In this document: in pieces, positions 1 to 8,421 of the stretch
Numbering within the stretch: the first letter of the stretch is position 1
Layout of the letters: each line of letters opens with the position of its first letter
Source: Cellulosimicrobium sp. ES-005
GTDB lineage: Bacteria; Actinomycetota; Actinomycetes; Actinomycetales; Cellulomonadaceae
DNA length: 64,000 nucleotides
Direction: 5' to 3'
NCBI RefSeq assembly: GCF_040448685.1
Contig: NZ_CP159290.1
Location: forward strand, 1,860,001-1,924,000
Notes under the pieces: generated by a model
Seen by the model: only the letters and a program-made list of their open reading frames with translations
Told to the model about the DNA's origin: nothing
The model's database searches: none
Translations under genes and position numbers: made by a program

Positions 1-1
1 G

Positions 2-436
2 GAGGTGCTGGAGGCCGACCTCGTCGTCGGGGCCGTGCTCGTCGCGGGGGCGCGGGCCCCGCGCCTCGTCACCGACGACCTCGTCGCACGCATGCGCCCC
101 GGCGCCGTGCTCGTCGACGTCGCCGTCGACCAGGGCGGCTGCTTCGAGGGGTCGCGGCCCACCACGCACGACGACCCGACGTTCGCGGTGCACGGCACGA
201 CGTTCTACTGCGTCGCGAACATGCCCGGCGCGGTCCCCGTGACGAGCACGCTCGCGCTGACCAGCGCGACGCTCCCGTACCTCGCGGCGCTCGCGGACGG
301 CGGGGTCGACGCGGTGCGGGACGTCCCGCTCCTGCGGTCGGGGGCGTCCACCCACCGCGGCGCGCTCCTCAACGAGGCGGTCGCCGCCGCGCACGGCCTG
401 CCGTGGACGCCCGCGGAGGACGCCCTGCGCCCGTGA
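2..436 (+). CDS. ald: Alanine dehydrogenase, C-terminal part (5' end outside window)
   Basis: NAD-dependent alanine dehydrogenase interconverts L-alanine and pyruvate plus ammonia. Only the last ~144 codons are present; the frame is open to the left edge. The part seen covers the end of the Rossmann domain and the C-terminal return to the catalytic domain, with the family-typical stretches [21 protein letters not shown] and [13 protein letters not shown]. It ends in a short charged tail. Stop TGA at 434-436. The following 100 bases carry no gene and no clear terminator. Identity is confident from these motifs; regulation cannot be seen because the promoter lies outside the window. Confidence 0.93.
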   Translation, partial: EVLEADLVVGAVLVAGARAPRLVTDDLVARMRPGAVLVDVAVDQGGCFEGSRPTTHDDPTFAVHGTTFYCVANMPGAVPVTSTLALTSATLPYLAALADGGVDAVRDVPLLRSGASTHRGALLNEAVAAAHGLPWTPAEDALRP

Positions 437-536
437 CGCACCCGCGGGACGGGGACGCCGGGTCGGTGGCCCCGCGGGGTGGCCACGCTCGGGAATCCGG
501 GTGACGACGTGCGGGGGACGTGCCAGGCTCGTGCGG

Positions 537-1172
537 GTGCACCCCTTCGCCCTCGACGACGGCCGCGTCCACCTGTCCACCCCGACCCTCGACGACGTCG
601 ACGCGATCACGGCCGCGTGCCAGGACGCGGAGACCGCTGCGTGGACGGTCGTCCCGTCCCCGTACGCGCGCGAGGACGCGGTGCAGTTCGTGTCGGAGTA
701 CGTGGGACCGGGCTGGGAGCGCGGCGACGTCCTCACCTGGGGCGTGCGCGACAGCGCCGGCCCTGCGGGCATCCCCGGCCCCGACGGCGTCGGTGCCCTT
801 CTCGGGATGGTCGGGCTGAGCCTCGACGACGCGCCCGAGGGGCGACGGTCGGCCGAGATCGGCTACTGGACCGCTCCCGAGGCCCGGGGCCGCGGCCTCA
901 TGACCGCGGCGTGCCGGCTCGTCGTCGACTGGGCCTTCGACCCGGAGGGCGGGGGGCTCGCGCGGCTCTTCTGGCAGGCGTACGTCGGCAACTGGCCGTC
1001 GCGGCGCACTGCCTGGCGTCTCGGCTTCCGGGTCGAGGGCACGGTGCGCGGGTTCGCGCTCCAGCGCGGCGAGCGCCGCGACGCGTGGCTCGGCACGCTC
1101 CTGCCCGACGACCCGCGCGCGCCGAACGAGCCGTGGCCCGCGGACGCGCCGTCGTCGGGCCGCGCCGCCTGA
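537..1172 (+). CDS. GNAT-family N-acetyltransferase (RimJ/RimL type)
   Basis: A predicted acetyl-CoA-dependent N-acyltransferase; the substrate is unknown. The protein (~211 aa) opens with the strand typical of RimJ-like enzymes (GRVHLSTPTLDDVDAI), has the beta4 stretch SAEIGYWTAPEARGRG in which the acetyl-CoA pyrophosphate loop (R/Q-x-x-G-x-G/A) sits as EARGRGL, and ends with a beta-strand rich tail (EGTVRGFALQRGERRDAW) that resembles the region around the acceptor site in RimL relatives. Start choice: GTG codons exist at 501, 531 and 537 in the same frame; the -10-like CAGGCT at 524-529 favours a leaderless start at 537. It stands alone between ald and the M3 peptidase. The fold is confident; the target (ribosomal protein, small molecule) is not. 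Confidence 0.82.
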   Translation: MHPFALDDGRVHLSTPTLDDVDAITAACQDAETAAWTVVPSPYAREDAVQFVSEYVGPGWERGDVLTWGVRDSAGPAGIPGPDGVGALLGMVGLSLDDAPEGRRSAEIGYWTAPEARGRGLMTAACRLVVDWAFDPEGGGLARLFWQAYVGNWPSRRTAWRLGFRVEGTVRGFALQRGERRDAWLGTLLPDDPRAPNEPWPADAPSSGRAA

Positions 1173-1250
1173 CGCACTCGCCGGCGGTCGCCAAGGGGCG
1201 TCCGCGAATGCGTTTCCGTCGTGCCCGCCCGCGGGGTCAAGATGGGCACC

Positions 1251-3404
1251 ATGACCTCCGAGCCCACGACGCGCACCGACGCGCCCGCGCCCACCTCCGC
1301 GCCCGCAGTCGCCTCCGCCCTGATCGACCTCGATCCCGCCAACCCGTTCGCCGCGCCCTCCGCGCTGCCGTACGAGCTGCCCGACTACGACGCGATCCGC
1401 GAGGAGCACTACCTCCCCGCGCTGCGCGCCGCGACCGCGGCCCAGCGCGCCGCGATCGAGGCGGTCGCGACCGACGACGCACCCCCGACCGAGGCCACCG
1501 TGCTCGCGGCGCTCGAGCGGTCGGGCCGCGACCTCGCGCGCGTGCTCAACGCGTTCTACAACCAGCTCTCCGCCGACGCGACGCCGGGACTGGAGCAGAT
1601 CGAGGAGGAGTTCGCGCCCGAGCTCGCCGCGCACCACGACGCGATCTACATGGACGCGCGCCTCTACGCGCGTGCCCGCGCCCTGCAGGACGCCGTCGAC
1701 GCCGGCGAGCAGATCCTCGACCCCGACGCCGCGTGGCTGCTGCACACGCTGCTCGTCCGGTTCCGCCGCTCCGGCGTCGAGCTCGACGCGGAGCAGCAGG
1801 CGCGCCTGCGCGAGCTCAACGGCCGCCTCACCACGCTCGAGGCCGCGTTCGGCCGCAAGCTGCTCGCGGGGGCCAACGCGGCGAGCGTGCTCGTCACGGA
1901 CCGCGCCGAGCTCGACGGCCTCGCCGAGGACGCGGTCGCGGGCGCGGCTGCCGCCGCCGCCTCGCGCGGGCACGAGGGGGCGTGGCTGCTGGAGATGCAG
2001 CTCCCCACCCAGCAGGGCGTCCTCGCGTCGCTCGCGCGCCGCGACGTCCGCGAGCGCGTCCAGCAGGCGTCGGAGTCGCGCGGTGGGACGGGTGACGACC
2101 ACGACACGCGCGAGATCGTGCTGGAGACCGTGCGCCTGCGCGCCGAGCGTGCGCGCCTCCTCGGGTACGAGCACCACGCCGCGTACGTCGCCGAGGACGC
2201 GACCGCGAAGACGACCGAGGCCGTGAACGCGATGCTCGACCGGCTCGCTCCCGCCGCCGTCGCGAACGCGCGCCGCGAGGCGGCCGACCTCGAGACGGCG
2301 CTGCGGGCCGACGAGCCGGGCGCGACGCTGCGCGCCTCCGACTGGTCGTTCTACGCCGAGCGCGTGCGCAAGGACCGCTACGCGCTCGACGACGCGCTGC
2401 TGCGCCCGTACCTCGAGCTCGAGCGCGTCGTGCACGACGGCGTGTTCCTGGCCGCGAACCGCCTGTTCGGCGTCTCCTTCGCCGAGCGGCACGACCTCGT
2501 CGGCTACCACCCGGACGTGCGCGTCTTCGAGGTCTTCGACAGCGAGACGCCGGGGGAGCCGGGTCAGGGGCTCGGCCTGTTCCTCGCCGACTGGTACACG
2601 CGCGAGTCCAAGCGCGGCGGTGCCTGGATGAACAACCTCGTCGACCAGAACCACCTGCTCGGCCAGAAGCCGGTCGTCGTCAACAACCTCAACATCGTCA
2701 AGCCGCCGGCCGGACAGCCCACGCTGCTCGTGTGGGACGAGGTCATCACGCTCTTCCACGAGTTCGGGCACGCGCTGCACGGGCTGTTCTCCGACGTGCG
2801 CTACCCGTCGCAGTCCGGCACGGAGGTGCCGCGGGACTTCGTCGAGTACCCGTCGCAGGTCAACGAGATGTGGGCGTGGGAGCCGTCGATCCTGCGCTCC
2901 TACGCGGTGCACCACGTGACGGGCGAGCCGATGCCCGCCGAGTGGGTCGACACCATGCTGGCCTCGCGCCAGTTCAACGAGGGCTTCGGGACGACCGAGT
3001 ACCTCGCGGCGGCGCTGCTCGACCAGGCGTGGCACCAGGTCGGGCCGGACGGCGTCCCGTCGTCCGAGGCCGACGTCGTGCCGTTCGAGGCCGCGGCGCT
3101 GGAGGCGGCCGGCGTGGCGTTCGCGCCCGTCCCGCCGCGCTACCGGACCACGTACTACAACCACGTGTTCGGCGGCGGGTACGCGGCCGGGTACTACTCC
3201 TACATCTGGTCCGAGGTGCTCGACGCGGACACGGTCGAGTGGTACCGCGAGAACGGCGGCCTGTCGCGCGAGAACGGCGAGCGCTTCCGCCGCGTGCTGC
3301 TCGCGCGCGGCGGCTCGCAGGACCCGCTGCAGTCGTTCCGGGAGCTCCGCGGCCGCGACGCCGACATCGCGCCGCTCCTCGCGCGCCGCGGCCTCGACGC
3401 CTGA
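1251..3404 (+). CDS. M3-family zinc oligopeptidase (Dcp/OpdA type)
   Basis: Cytoplasmic thimet-type metallopeptidase that trims short peptides, either as a peptidyl-dipeptidase (Dcp) or an oligopeptidase (PrlC). The 717-residue length fits the family. The zinc site is complete: HEFGH at about residues 503-507 and the third ligand Glu in DFVEYPSQ near residue 532; the substrate-binding C-terminal stretch YYNHVFGGGYAAGYYSYIWSEVLDAD is also intact. No signal peptide is seen. Start: ATG at 1251 sits 8 bases after the -10-like CAAGAT (1238-1243), indicating a leaderless message; in-frame starts at 1221 and 1242 would lie upstream of the predicted transcript. The gene converges on the two-component system across the repeat at 3425-3542. 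Dcp versus PrlC cannot be settled by eye. Confidence 0.93.
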   Translation: MTSEPTTRTDAPAPTSAPAVASALIDLDPANPFAAPSALPYELPDYDAIREEHYLPALRAATAAQRAAIEAVATDDAPPTEATVLAALERSGRDLARVLNAFYNQLSADATPGLEQIEEEFAPELAAHHDAIYMDARLYARARALQDAVDAGEQILDPDAAWLLHTLLVRFRRSGVELDAEQQARLRELNGRLTTLEAAFGRKLLAGANAASVLVTDRAELDGLAEDAVAGAAAAAASRGHEGAWLLEMQLPTQQGVLASLARRDVRERVQQASESRGGTGDDHDTREIVLETVRLRAERARLLGYEHHAAYVAEDATAKTTEAVNAMLDRLAPAAVANARREAADLETALRADEPGATLRASDWSFYAERVRKDRYALDDALLRPYLELERVVHDGVFLAANRLFGVSFAERHDLVGYHPDVRVFEVFDSETPGEPGQGLGLFLADWYTRESKRGGAWMNNLVDQNHLLGQKPVVVNNLNIVKPPAGQPTLLVWDEVITLFHEFGHALHGLFSDVRYPSQSGTEVPRDFVEYPSQVNEMWAWEPSILRSYAVHHVTGEPMPAEWVDTMLASRQFNEGFGTTEYLAAALLDQAWHQVGPDGVPSSEADVVPFEAAALEAAGVAFAPVPPRYRTTYYNHVFGGGYAAGYYSYIWSEVLDADTVEWYRENGGLSRENGERFRRVLLARGGSQDPLQSFRELRGRDADIAPLLARRGLDA

Positions 3405-3424
3405 CCCGACGACCCGCCCCCGCC

Positions 3425-3514
3425 GAGGTAGAGCCCCGGTACCGCGAGGTAGAGCCCGGTACCGCGAGGTAGAGCCCGGTACCGCGAGGTAGAGCCCGGT
3501 ACCGCGAGGTAGAG
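3425..3514. repeat. Tandem ~20-bp repeat, about 4.5 copies
   Basis: The unit GAGGTAGAGCCCGGTACCGC starts at 3425, 3446, 3466, 3486 and 3506. The first spacing is 21 (one extra C), the others exactly 20. Each full unit contains the palindrome GGTACC. The fifth copy breaks off after GAGGTAGAG and becomes the left arm of the long palindrome at 3505-3542. It fills the gap between two convergent genes. There are no spacers, so it is not a CRISPR array. Confidence 0.9.
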
Positions 3515-3542
3515 GCGTGGTCATGACCACGCCTCTACCTCG
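3505..3542. terminator. 38-bp perfect palindrome, candidate bidirectional terminator
   Basis: Bases 3505-3542 form a perfect inverted repeat centred on TCATGA, which would fold into a very stable hairpin in RNA from either strand. The stop codon of the response regulator gene (minus strand, 3535-3537) lies inside it. Position between convergent genes suggests a terminator for both; there is no T-run, as is common in actinobacteria. Confidence 0.6.
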
Positions 3543-4254
3543 GCGGGGTGCCCGGGCGGACCAGGCCGGTCTCGTACGCGACGACGACGAGGCCGGCCCG
3601 GTCCCGCACGCCCAGCTTGGCGAGGACGCGGCCCACGTGCGTGCGCGCCGTCGCCGGGCTCATGAACAGCGCCGACCCGATCTCGTCGTTGGTCAGGCCG
3701 CGCCCGACGTGCGCGAGCACCTCGCGCTCGCGGTCCGTGAGCCGGTCGGCGACCGCGGCGGCGAGCGCGTCGTCCCGCCGCCCGGCGTCGACCGCCTGCG
3801 CGACGACGCGCGCCGTCACCGCGGGGGAGAGCAGCGCGTCGCCCGCGGCTGCGGTGCGCACGGCGGCACGCAGCTCGTCCGGGCTCGCGTCCTTGAGCAG
3901 GAAGCCCGACGCCCCGGCCCGCAGCGACGCGAAGAGGTTCGCGTCGTCGTCGAACGTCGTGAGCACGACGACGCGGGGACCGTCCGGGCGGTGGCCGGTC
4001 GACACGGCGCGCGCGACCGGCGTGTCGGTGCCGGTGGCGCCCTCGACGATCTGCCGCGTCGCCTCGACCCCGTCGAGGACGGGCATCTGCAGGTCCATGA
4101 GCACGACGTCGGGCCGCGACCGGCGCACGAGCGCCACGCCCTCGCGACCGTCGGCGGCCTCGCCGACGACCTCGACGTCGTCCGCACGCTCGAGCAGCGC
4201 GCGGATGCCCGTTCGCACGAGGGGCTGGTCGTCGACCAGCACGACGCGGATCAC
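3535..4254 (-). CDS. NarL/LuxR-family response regulator
   Basis: DNA-binding response regulator (239 aa) of a two-component system. The receiver domain has the acidic pocket VDDQ (residues 8-9), phospho-acceptor Asp54 in VLMDLQMP, the switch Thr in VLTTFD and Lys121 in FLLKDAS. The C-terminal LuxR-type helix-turn-helix runs from LTDREREVLAHVGRGLTNDE through TARTHVGRVLAKLGVRDR. The loop between alpha3 and beta4 carries ~15 extra residues (GTDTPVARAVSTGHRPDG) compared with usual NarL-type receivers. The GTG start overlaps the kinase stop by four bases (GTGA, 4251-4254), so the two are translationally coupled. Likely targets are the neighbouring promoters at 5585-5617, 5702-5742 and 6421-6461; that is inference. 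Confidence 0.92.
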   Translation of the reverse strand: MIRVVLVDDQPLVRTGIRALLERADDVEVVGEAADGREGVALVRRSRPDVVLMDLQMPVLDGVEATRQIVEGATGTDTPVARAVSTGHRPDGPRVVVLTTFDDDANLFASLRAGASGFLLKDASPDELRAAVRTAAAGDALLSPAVTARVVAQAVDAGRRDDALAAAVADRLTDREREVLAHVGRGLTNDEIGSALFMSPATARTHVGRVLAKLGVRDRAGLVVVAYETGLVRPGTPPR

Positions 4255-5582
4255 GCGGGGCCTCCGCCCGCGGCCTCGTTCCCCGGTGCCCCGGCCGGCG
4301 CCGGTGCGGGGCCGGCCGCGCCGACCGGGACCCTGGCGCGCAGGCGGAAGCCGCCGCCGTCGGGCGCGTCGGTCGTGACGGTGCCGCCCAGCACGGCGAC
4401 CCGCTCGCGCAGCCCGCGCAGGCCGAACCCCTCCCGGTCCGACGTGCCGCCCGGTGCGCCGCGACCGTCGTCGCGCACCTCGACCGCGAGCACGTCGCCG
4501 GGCGTCCCGGTCGCGGGCTCGAGCGTCACGCGCACGACGGCGGCGCGCGCCCCGGCGTGCCGCAGGACGTTGGTCAGTCCCTCCTGCACGACGCGGAACA
4601 CCGCCGCACCCGCCGCGCTGCCGTCCGGCGTGCCCGCGGGCAGGTCGACGTCCAGCGTGACCTCGAGGCCTGCCGCCCGCGCCGTGCGGGCGAGGTCGCC
4701 GAGCCGGTCGAGGCGGGCCTGCTCCGCGACGCCCGCCGGCCCGGACGGACCCCGCAGCGAGCGCACGGTCGCGCGCAGGTCCGCCAGCGCGGCCGTCGCC
4801 GACGTGCGCACGAGGTCGAGCTCGGCGCGCGCCGCCGCGAGCGCGTCCTCCCGCCCGGCGCCGTCGGCGCGTCCCACGTCGTCGAGCGCCTCGCGCGCGA
4901 CGCCCGCATGCAGGGACACGACGGCGAGGTGGTGCCCGACGACGTCGTGCAGGTCGCGCGCGACGGCCTCCCGGTCGCGCGCGAGCCGGTCGGCCGCCTC
5001 GAGCTCGTGGGTCTGCTCCAGCAGCGCGTCCGCGTGCCGCCGCTGCTCGTCGCGCTGCCGGCGGGCGAACGCGCCGTGACCGAGCGCGATCGCGGCGGCC
5101 ATCAGCGCGACCGTGGTCGCGAGCTCGTACCCGACGACGTACCGGACGTCGTCGCCCTCGGCGAGCCGGAAGTACGTCGAGGCGACCACGAGCGCCGCCG
5201 CGACCCCCACGGCCCACCCGAGCCGGCCCGCGACCGCCGCCGAGTACAGCGCGACCGAGACGGGCAGGGCGAGGCCGATCGCGGGCAGGTCGAGCGTGTA
5301 GTAGGCGCAGATCACGAGCGCCGTCGCGACGAGCACCCCCACGGGGAAGCGGCGCCGGCCGAGGACGAGCAGGCCCAGCACGAGGGCGAGCGGGTACGCG
5401 ACCCACGGGTCGGCGCGCGTGCCGCCGACGTCGGCCGCGATGGCGAACGCGACGACGTCGAACACCGCGAACCCCAGCAGGGCGTCGATGAGCCACGGCG
5501 GCGGCGACGGGCGCGCCGCCCGGGTCGCGGGCGGCGACCCGGCGGGCCGCTCGTGCGGGAGGTCGGGGGACGTCACAACCAT
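4251..5582 (-). CDS. Two-component sensor histidine kinase (HisKA_3 type)
   Basis: Membrane sensor kinase (443 aa). After a Pro/Arg-rich N-terminus there are several hydrophobic segments between about residues 32 and 168, with no sizeable extracellular domain, so it probably senses a membrane or internal signal. The dimerisation domain has DLHDVVGHHL with phospho-acceptor His212; the ATP-binding domain has the N-box around LTNVLRHAGA and G-boxes DDGRGAPGG and GFGLRGLRERV. The start may be ATG 5582 or GTG 5576; the -10-like TAGACT (plus-strand 5585-5590) sits so close to 5582 that leaderless initiation at 5576 is at least as likely. It is cotranscribed with the regulator and divergent from the membrane protein at 5743. 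The ligand is unknown; proximity to a multicopper oxidase makes envelope or metal stress a reasonable guess only. Confidence 0.9.
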   Translation of the reverse strand: MVVTSPDLPHERPAGSPPATRAARPSPPPWLIDALLGFAVFDVVAFAIAADVGGTRADPWVAYPLALVLGLLVLGRRRFPVGVLVATALVICAYYTLDLPAIGLALPVSVALYSAAVAGRLGWAVGVAAALVVASTYFRLAEGDDVRYVVGYELATTVALMAAAIALGHGAFARRQRDEQRRHADALLEQTHELEAADRLARDREAVARDLHDVVGHHLAVVSLHAGVAREALDDVGRADGAGREDALAAARAELDLVRTSATAALADLRATVRSLRGPSGPAGVAEQARLDRLGDLARTARAAGLEVTLDVDLPAGTPDGSAAGAAVFRVVQEGLTNVLRHAGARAAVVRVTLEPATGTPGDVLAVEVRDDGRGAPGGTSDREGFGLRGLRERVAVLGGTVTTDAPDGGGFRLRARVPVGAAGPAPAPAGAPGNEAAGGGPA

Positions 5583-5584
5583 CG

Positions 5585-5617
5585 AGTCTAGGAAGACGCA
5601 CCCCGACGCGCGTCCGT
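5585..5617 (-). promoter_or_regulatory. Promoter of the two-component operon with element shared with 5743 and 6533 genes
   Basis: Reading the minus strand, CGGACGCG is followed by CTAGACTCGATGG, whose TAGACT is the -10 box. The + strand promoters at 5702-5742 and 6421-6461 have GCGGACGCG and CTAGCGTCGACGGC in the same arrangement, with spacing differing by one base. Ten of 13 bases match in the -10 part. Confidence 0.5.
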
Positions 5618-5701
5618 CGCGGGGCGGGTCCGCGTCAGGGTCGACTACGTCGAGACGCGTAGGCGCGGGGCGCGGGACGACGCATCGTGCCGCGCGCCGG
5701 G

Positions 5702-5742
5702 GCGGACGCGGCGAGGCGATGCCGATCTCTAGCGTCGACGGC
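5702..5742 (+). promoter_or_regulatory. Leaderless promoter with GCGGACGCG / CTAGCGTCGACGGC module
   Basis: GCGGACGCG at 5702-5710 and CTAGCGTCGACGGC at 5729-5742; TAGCGT (5730-5735) is the -10 box and the ATG follows seven bases later. The identical pair with identical spacing occurs at 6421-6461 in front of the multicopper oxidase. Confidence 0.6.
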
Positions 5743-6276
5743 ATGAACCCGATCCCCGGCCCCGCACCGGACCGCCCGACCCCGCCCGCCTCGTCCGTCC
5801 CACCTGACGGCCCGGTCCCACCCGGCCCCGCCGTCACTCCCGGAGGGTCGAGGGCGCCGGCTCCTGCGGCCCGCCCCACGCTCGGCGAGACCGTCCGCTC
5901 GCTGAGCTGGCCCCTCGTCCTCGGGCTCGGTGCGCTCGCGCTCGTCCGACCGCTCCTGAGCGTCACCGGCCTCGACGACGCGATCGGCCGACCCGCCGCA
6001 CCCCTGCTCACGACCCTCGTGCTCACGGTCGTGTGGATCGTCGCGATCGTCGTCGCCCGCCCCGCGCACCCGCTCGCGACCGGCGTGGCCGTCGGGCTCG
6101 CCTACGGCGTGCTCGCGCTGGTGCTCAGCGCGGTGCTGTCGCCGATCCTCACCGGGGAGCTGCAGGGACCCGTCGCCCACCCCGTCGCGATCGTCCCGAT
6201 GCTGCTCACCAACGCGGTCTGGGGCGCGCTCGCGGGGGCCGTGGCGCTCGGTCTCCTCGCGGCCCGACGCCGCTGA
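5743..6276 (+). CDS. Hypothetical small integral membrane protein
   Basis: A 177-residue protein of unknown function. The first ~50 residues are Pro/Ala-rich and probably cytoplasmic; the remainder contains about four hydrophobic segments (around residues 55-67, 85-100, 105-125 and 150-170) and ends with RRR. I do not recognise the family. Start ATG 5743 is set by the leaderless -10 box TAGCGT at 5730-5735. It is transcribed away from the two-component operon and toward the multicopper oxidase, and shares a promoter element with the oxidase, so the three units may respond to one signal. Confidence 0.75.
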   Translation: MNPIPGPAPDRPTPPASSVPPDGPVPPGPAVTPGGSRAPAPAARPTLGETVRSLSWPLVLGLGALALVRPLLSVTGLDDAIGRPAAPLLTTLVLTVVWIVAIVVARPAHPLATGVAVGLAYGVLALVLSAVLSPILTGELQGPVAHPVAIVPMLLTNAVWGALAGAVALGLLAARRR

Positions 6277-6311
6277 GGCCGGCTGCCGATCCCGCCCGAC
6301 CCGCAACCCCT

Positions 6312-6347
6312 GACCCGCACACCCGACCCGCACACCCGACCCGCACC
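6312..6347. repeat. 13-bp tandem repeat (about 2.8 copies)
   Basis: The unit GACCCGCACACCC begins at 6312 and 6325, with a partial copy at 6338. It lies in the 256-base gap between the membrane protein and the multicopper oxidase. Low-complexity; no function is apparent. Confidence 0.8.
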
Positions 6348-6420
6348 GCCCGACCCGGCACCACCCCGAGCCGCGCCCCCGTGCGCTCGGGGTCGGTTCC
6401 GGGCCCGCGTACGCTTCCGA

Positions 6421-6461
6421 GCGGACGCGCCCGGCACCGCCCGGTCCCTAGCGTCGACGGC
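6421..6461 (+). promoter_or_regulatory. Promoter of the multicopper oxidase, copy of the 5702 module
   Basis: GCGGACGCG at 6421-6429 and CTAGCGTCGACGGC at 6448-6461, the same two words at the same 28-base offset as at 5702-5742. The predicted -10 is TAGCGT (6449-6454); unlike at 5743, a ~70-base leader with a GGAGAAG ribosome site (6521-6527) follows. Confidence 0.6.
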
Positions 6462-6532
6462 GTCGCCCGCACGGCCGGGCCGCCGTCGACCCGCACCCGC
6501 CGACCGCCGTCGTCCACCCTGGAGAAGACCTG

Positions 6533-8239
6533 ATGACGACCACGTACACCACCCCGCCGCCTGCCGTCCCGCCGGCGCCCGGTGCGCCCGCCGGACCACC
6601 CGGAGGTCGTCCGCGACGGCGGCGCGGCCCGCTCGCCCGCGTCCTCGTGGTGCTCGGGCTCGTCGTCGTCCTGTTCGTCGGGGCGGTCGTCGCGGTCGTG
6701 GGCGTCGCCTGGGCGCGTGCCGCGACGAGCACGGCGGGTGCCGTGGAGTTCACGCGGCCGCTCGCCGTCCCGCCTCTCGCGGAGTCCCGGGTCGAGGACG
6801 GCGTACGCGTCTTCGAGCTCGAGGCGCGCGCGGGCGTCGCGGACCTCGGCGCGTCCGCCCCGACCCCGACGATCGGCCTGAACGGCGACTACCTCGGCCC
6901 CACCCTGCGGGCCGCGCGCGGCGAGCGCGTGCGCGTCGACGTGACGAACGCGCTCGACGAGACGACGACGCTCCACTGGCACGGCATGCACCTCCCGCCC
7001 GCGATGGACGGCGGCCCGCACCAGATGGTCGAGCCCGGCGAGACGTGGTCGCCCACGTGGACGATCGACCAGCCCGCCGCGACGCTCTGGTACCACCCGC
7101 ACCTGCACGGGCGGACCGCGAGCCAGGTGTACCGGGGGCTCGCGGGGATGTTCCTCCTCGACGACCCGGCCGCCGCCGACGGCCCCGCCGCCGGCCTGCC
7201 GCACGAGTACGGCGTCGACGACGTCCCGGTCATCCTCCAGGACAAGAGCTTCCACCCCGACGGGCGGCTCGACGACGCCGCCTCGTTCCTCTCACCGGTC
7301 GGCACGCTGGGCGACACGGTGCTCGTCAACGGCACGCCCGGGCCGTACCTCGACGTCACGACCGAGCGCGTCCGCCTGCGCCTGCTCAACGGCTCCGACT
7401 CGCGGGTCTACGACGTCGGCCTCGCCGACGGCGGGACGGTCCAGCTCGTCGGGACCGACGGCGGGCTGCTCCCCGCCCCGCGCACGGTCGAGCGCGTGCG
7501 CCTCTCCCCGGGCGACCGGGCGGAGGTCGTCGTGACCATGGCCCCGGGGCAGCGCGCCGTCCTGCGCAGCTTCCCGCCCGAGCTCGGCGTCAACCCGCTG
7601 TTCGAGCGCTTCTCCGGCGGCGACGACACGTTCGACCTCCTGGAGCTGCGCGCTGCTCCCACGCTCGCGCCGAGCCCCGCCGTCCCCGACACCCTCGGCA
7701 CCGACCCGGCGGACGTGCTCGACGAGGCCGACGCCGTCCGGACGCGGACGTTCCAGCTCTCCGGCCGGTCCATCAACGGGCGGTCGATGGACATCTCCCG
7801 CGTCGACGAGGTCGTGACCGTCGGGGAGACCGAGGTCTGGGAGGTCACCGGGCTCGACGACACCCCGCACAACTTCCACGTCCACGACGTCCAGTTCCGC
7901 GTCCTCGACGTCGGCGGGCAGCCGCCCGCGCCCGACCTCGACGGCTGGCAGGACACCGTCTACGTCCAGCCCGGCCGCGTCACGCGCCTGCTCGTCCGGT
8001 TCGAGGCGGCCGAGGGCGCGACCGACCCGAGCACCCCGTACATGTTCCACTGCCACCTGCTCACGCACGAGGACCAGGGCATGATGGGCCAGCTCGTCGT
8101 CGTCGCGCCGGGGGAGCGGGCGCCGTCCCGCATCGACGTGCCCGACGGCGCCACCCACCCCGACCACGCGGACACGCTCCCGGGCGACGGCACCGGCCCC
8201 CGCCACCTCGCCCCGGACCCCCACGGCACCACCCACTGA
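6533..8239 (+). CDS. Membrane-anchored multicopper oxidase
   Basis: Copper-dependent oxidase of the CueO/laccase type (568 aa). A Pro/Arg-rich N-terminus is followed by one hydrophobic segment at about residues 34-60, so the enzyme is probably anchored outside the membrane. All copper ligands are present: HWHGMH (H148, H150), WYHPHLHG (H188, H190), HNFHVHDVQF (H446, H449, H451) and HCHLLTHEDQGMM (H506, C507, H508, H512, axial M517), giving type 1, 2 and 3 sites. Possible roles are cuprous ion oxidation, or oxidation of Mn(II), Fe(II) or phenols. A Met-rich segment as in E. coli CueO is not seen. Start ATG 6533 has a good GGAGAAG site. It has its own promoter module shared with the gene at 5743 and, less exactly, with the sensor kinase. 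Confidence 0.94.
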   Translation: MTTTYTTPPPAVPPAPGAPAGPPGGRPRRRRGPLARVLVVLGLVVVLFVGAVVAVVGVAWARAATSTAGAVEFTRPLAVPPLAESRVEDGVRVFELEARAGVADLGASAPTPTIGLNGDYLGPTLRAARGERVRVDVTNALDETTTLHWHGMHLPPAMDGGPHQMVEPGETWSPTWTIDQPAATLWYHPHLHGRTASQVYRGLAGMFLLDDPAAADGPAAGLPHEYGVDDVPVILQDKSFHPDGRLDDAASFLSPVGTLGDTVLVNGTPGPYLDVTTERVRLRLLNGSDSRVYDVGLADGGTVQLVGTDGGLLPAPRTVERVRLSPGDRAEVVVTMAPGQRAVLRSFPPELGVNPLFERFSGGDDTFDLLELRAAPTLAPSPAVPDTLGTDPADVLDEADAVRTRTFQLSGRSINGRSMDISRVDEVVTVGETEVWEVTGLDDTPHNFHVHDVQFRVLDVGGQPPAPDLDGWQDTVYVQPGRVTRLLVRFEAAEGATDPSTPYMFHCHLLTHEDQGMMGQLVVVAPGERAPSRIDVPDGATHPDHADTLPGDGTGPRHLAPDPHGTTH

Positions 8240-8421
8240 CCCCGAGGACCCGACCAGCCCATCCTGCCGGGTCGAGCAGGCGATGGGGGCGCGTCACGCG
8301 ACCCGGACGCGCCCGGACGACCTGCTCGACGCGGCGGCTGGCATGGTGGGGGAGCGTCCGGGATGTGGGAGGGGCGGCGGGGACAGGCGGGCGGGGCGAT
8401 CGCGACGGGTAGCGTGTGGCC

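Noticed and set aside
3425-3514. Possible CRISPR array
   Set aside because: The 20-base units are directly abutting with no spacers and no cas genes are present.
369-3530. Very long open frame opposite the M3 peptidase
   Set aside because: Arg/Val/Gly-rich translation without motifs; a shadow created by extreme GC in the codon third positions of the real gene.
6277-6448. Coding sequence in the Pro/Arg-rich stretch before the multicopper oxidase
   Set aside because: The open frame there consists of translated 13-base tandem repeat and has no ribosome site or motif.
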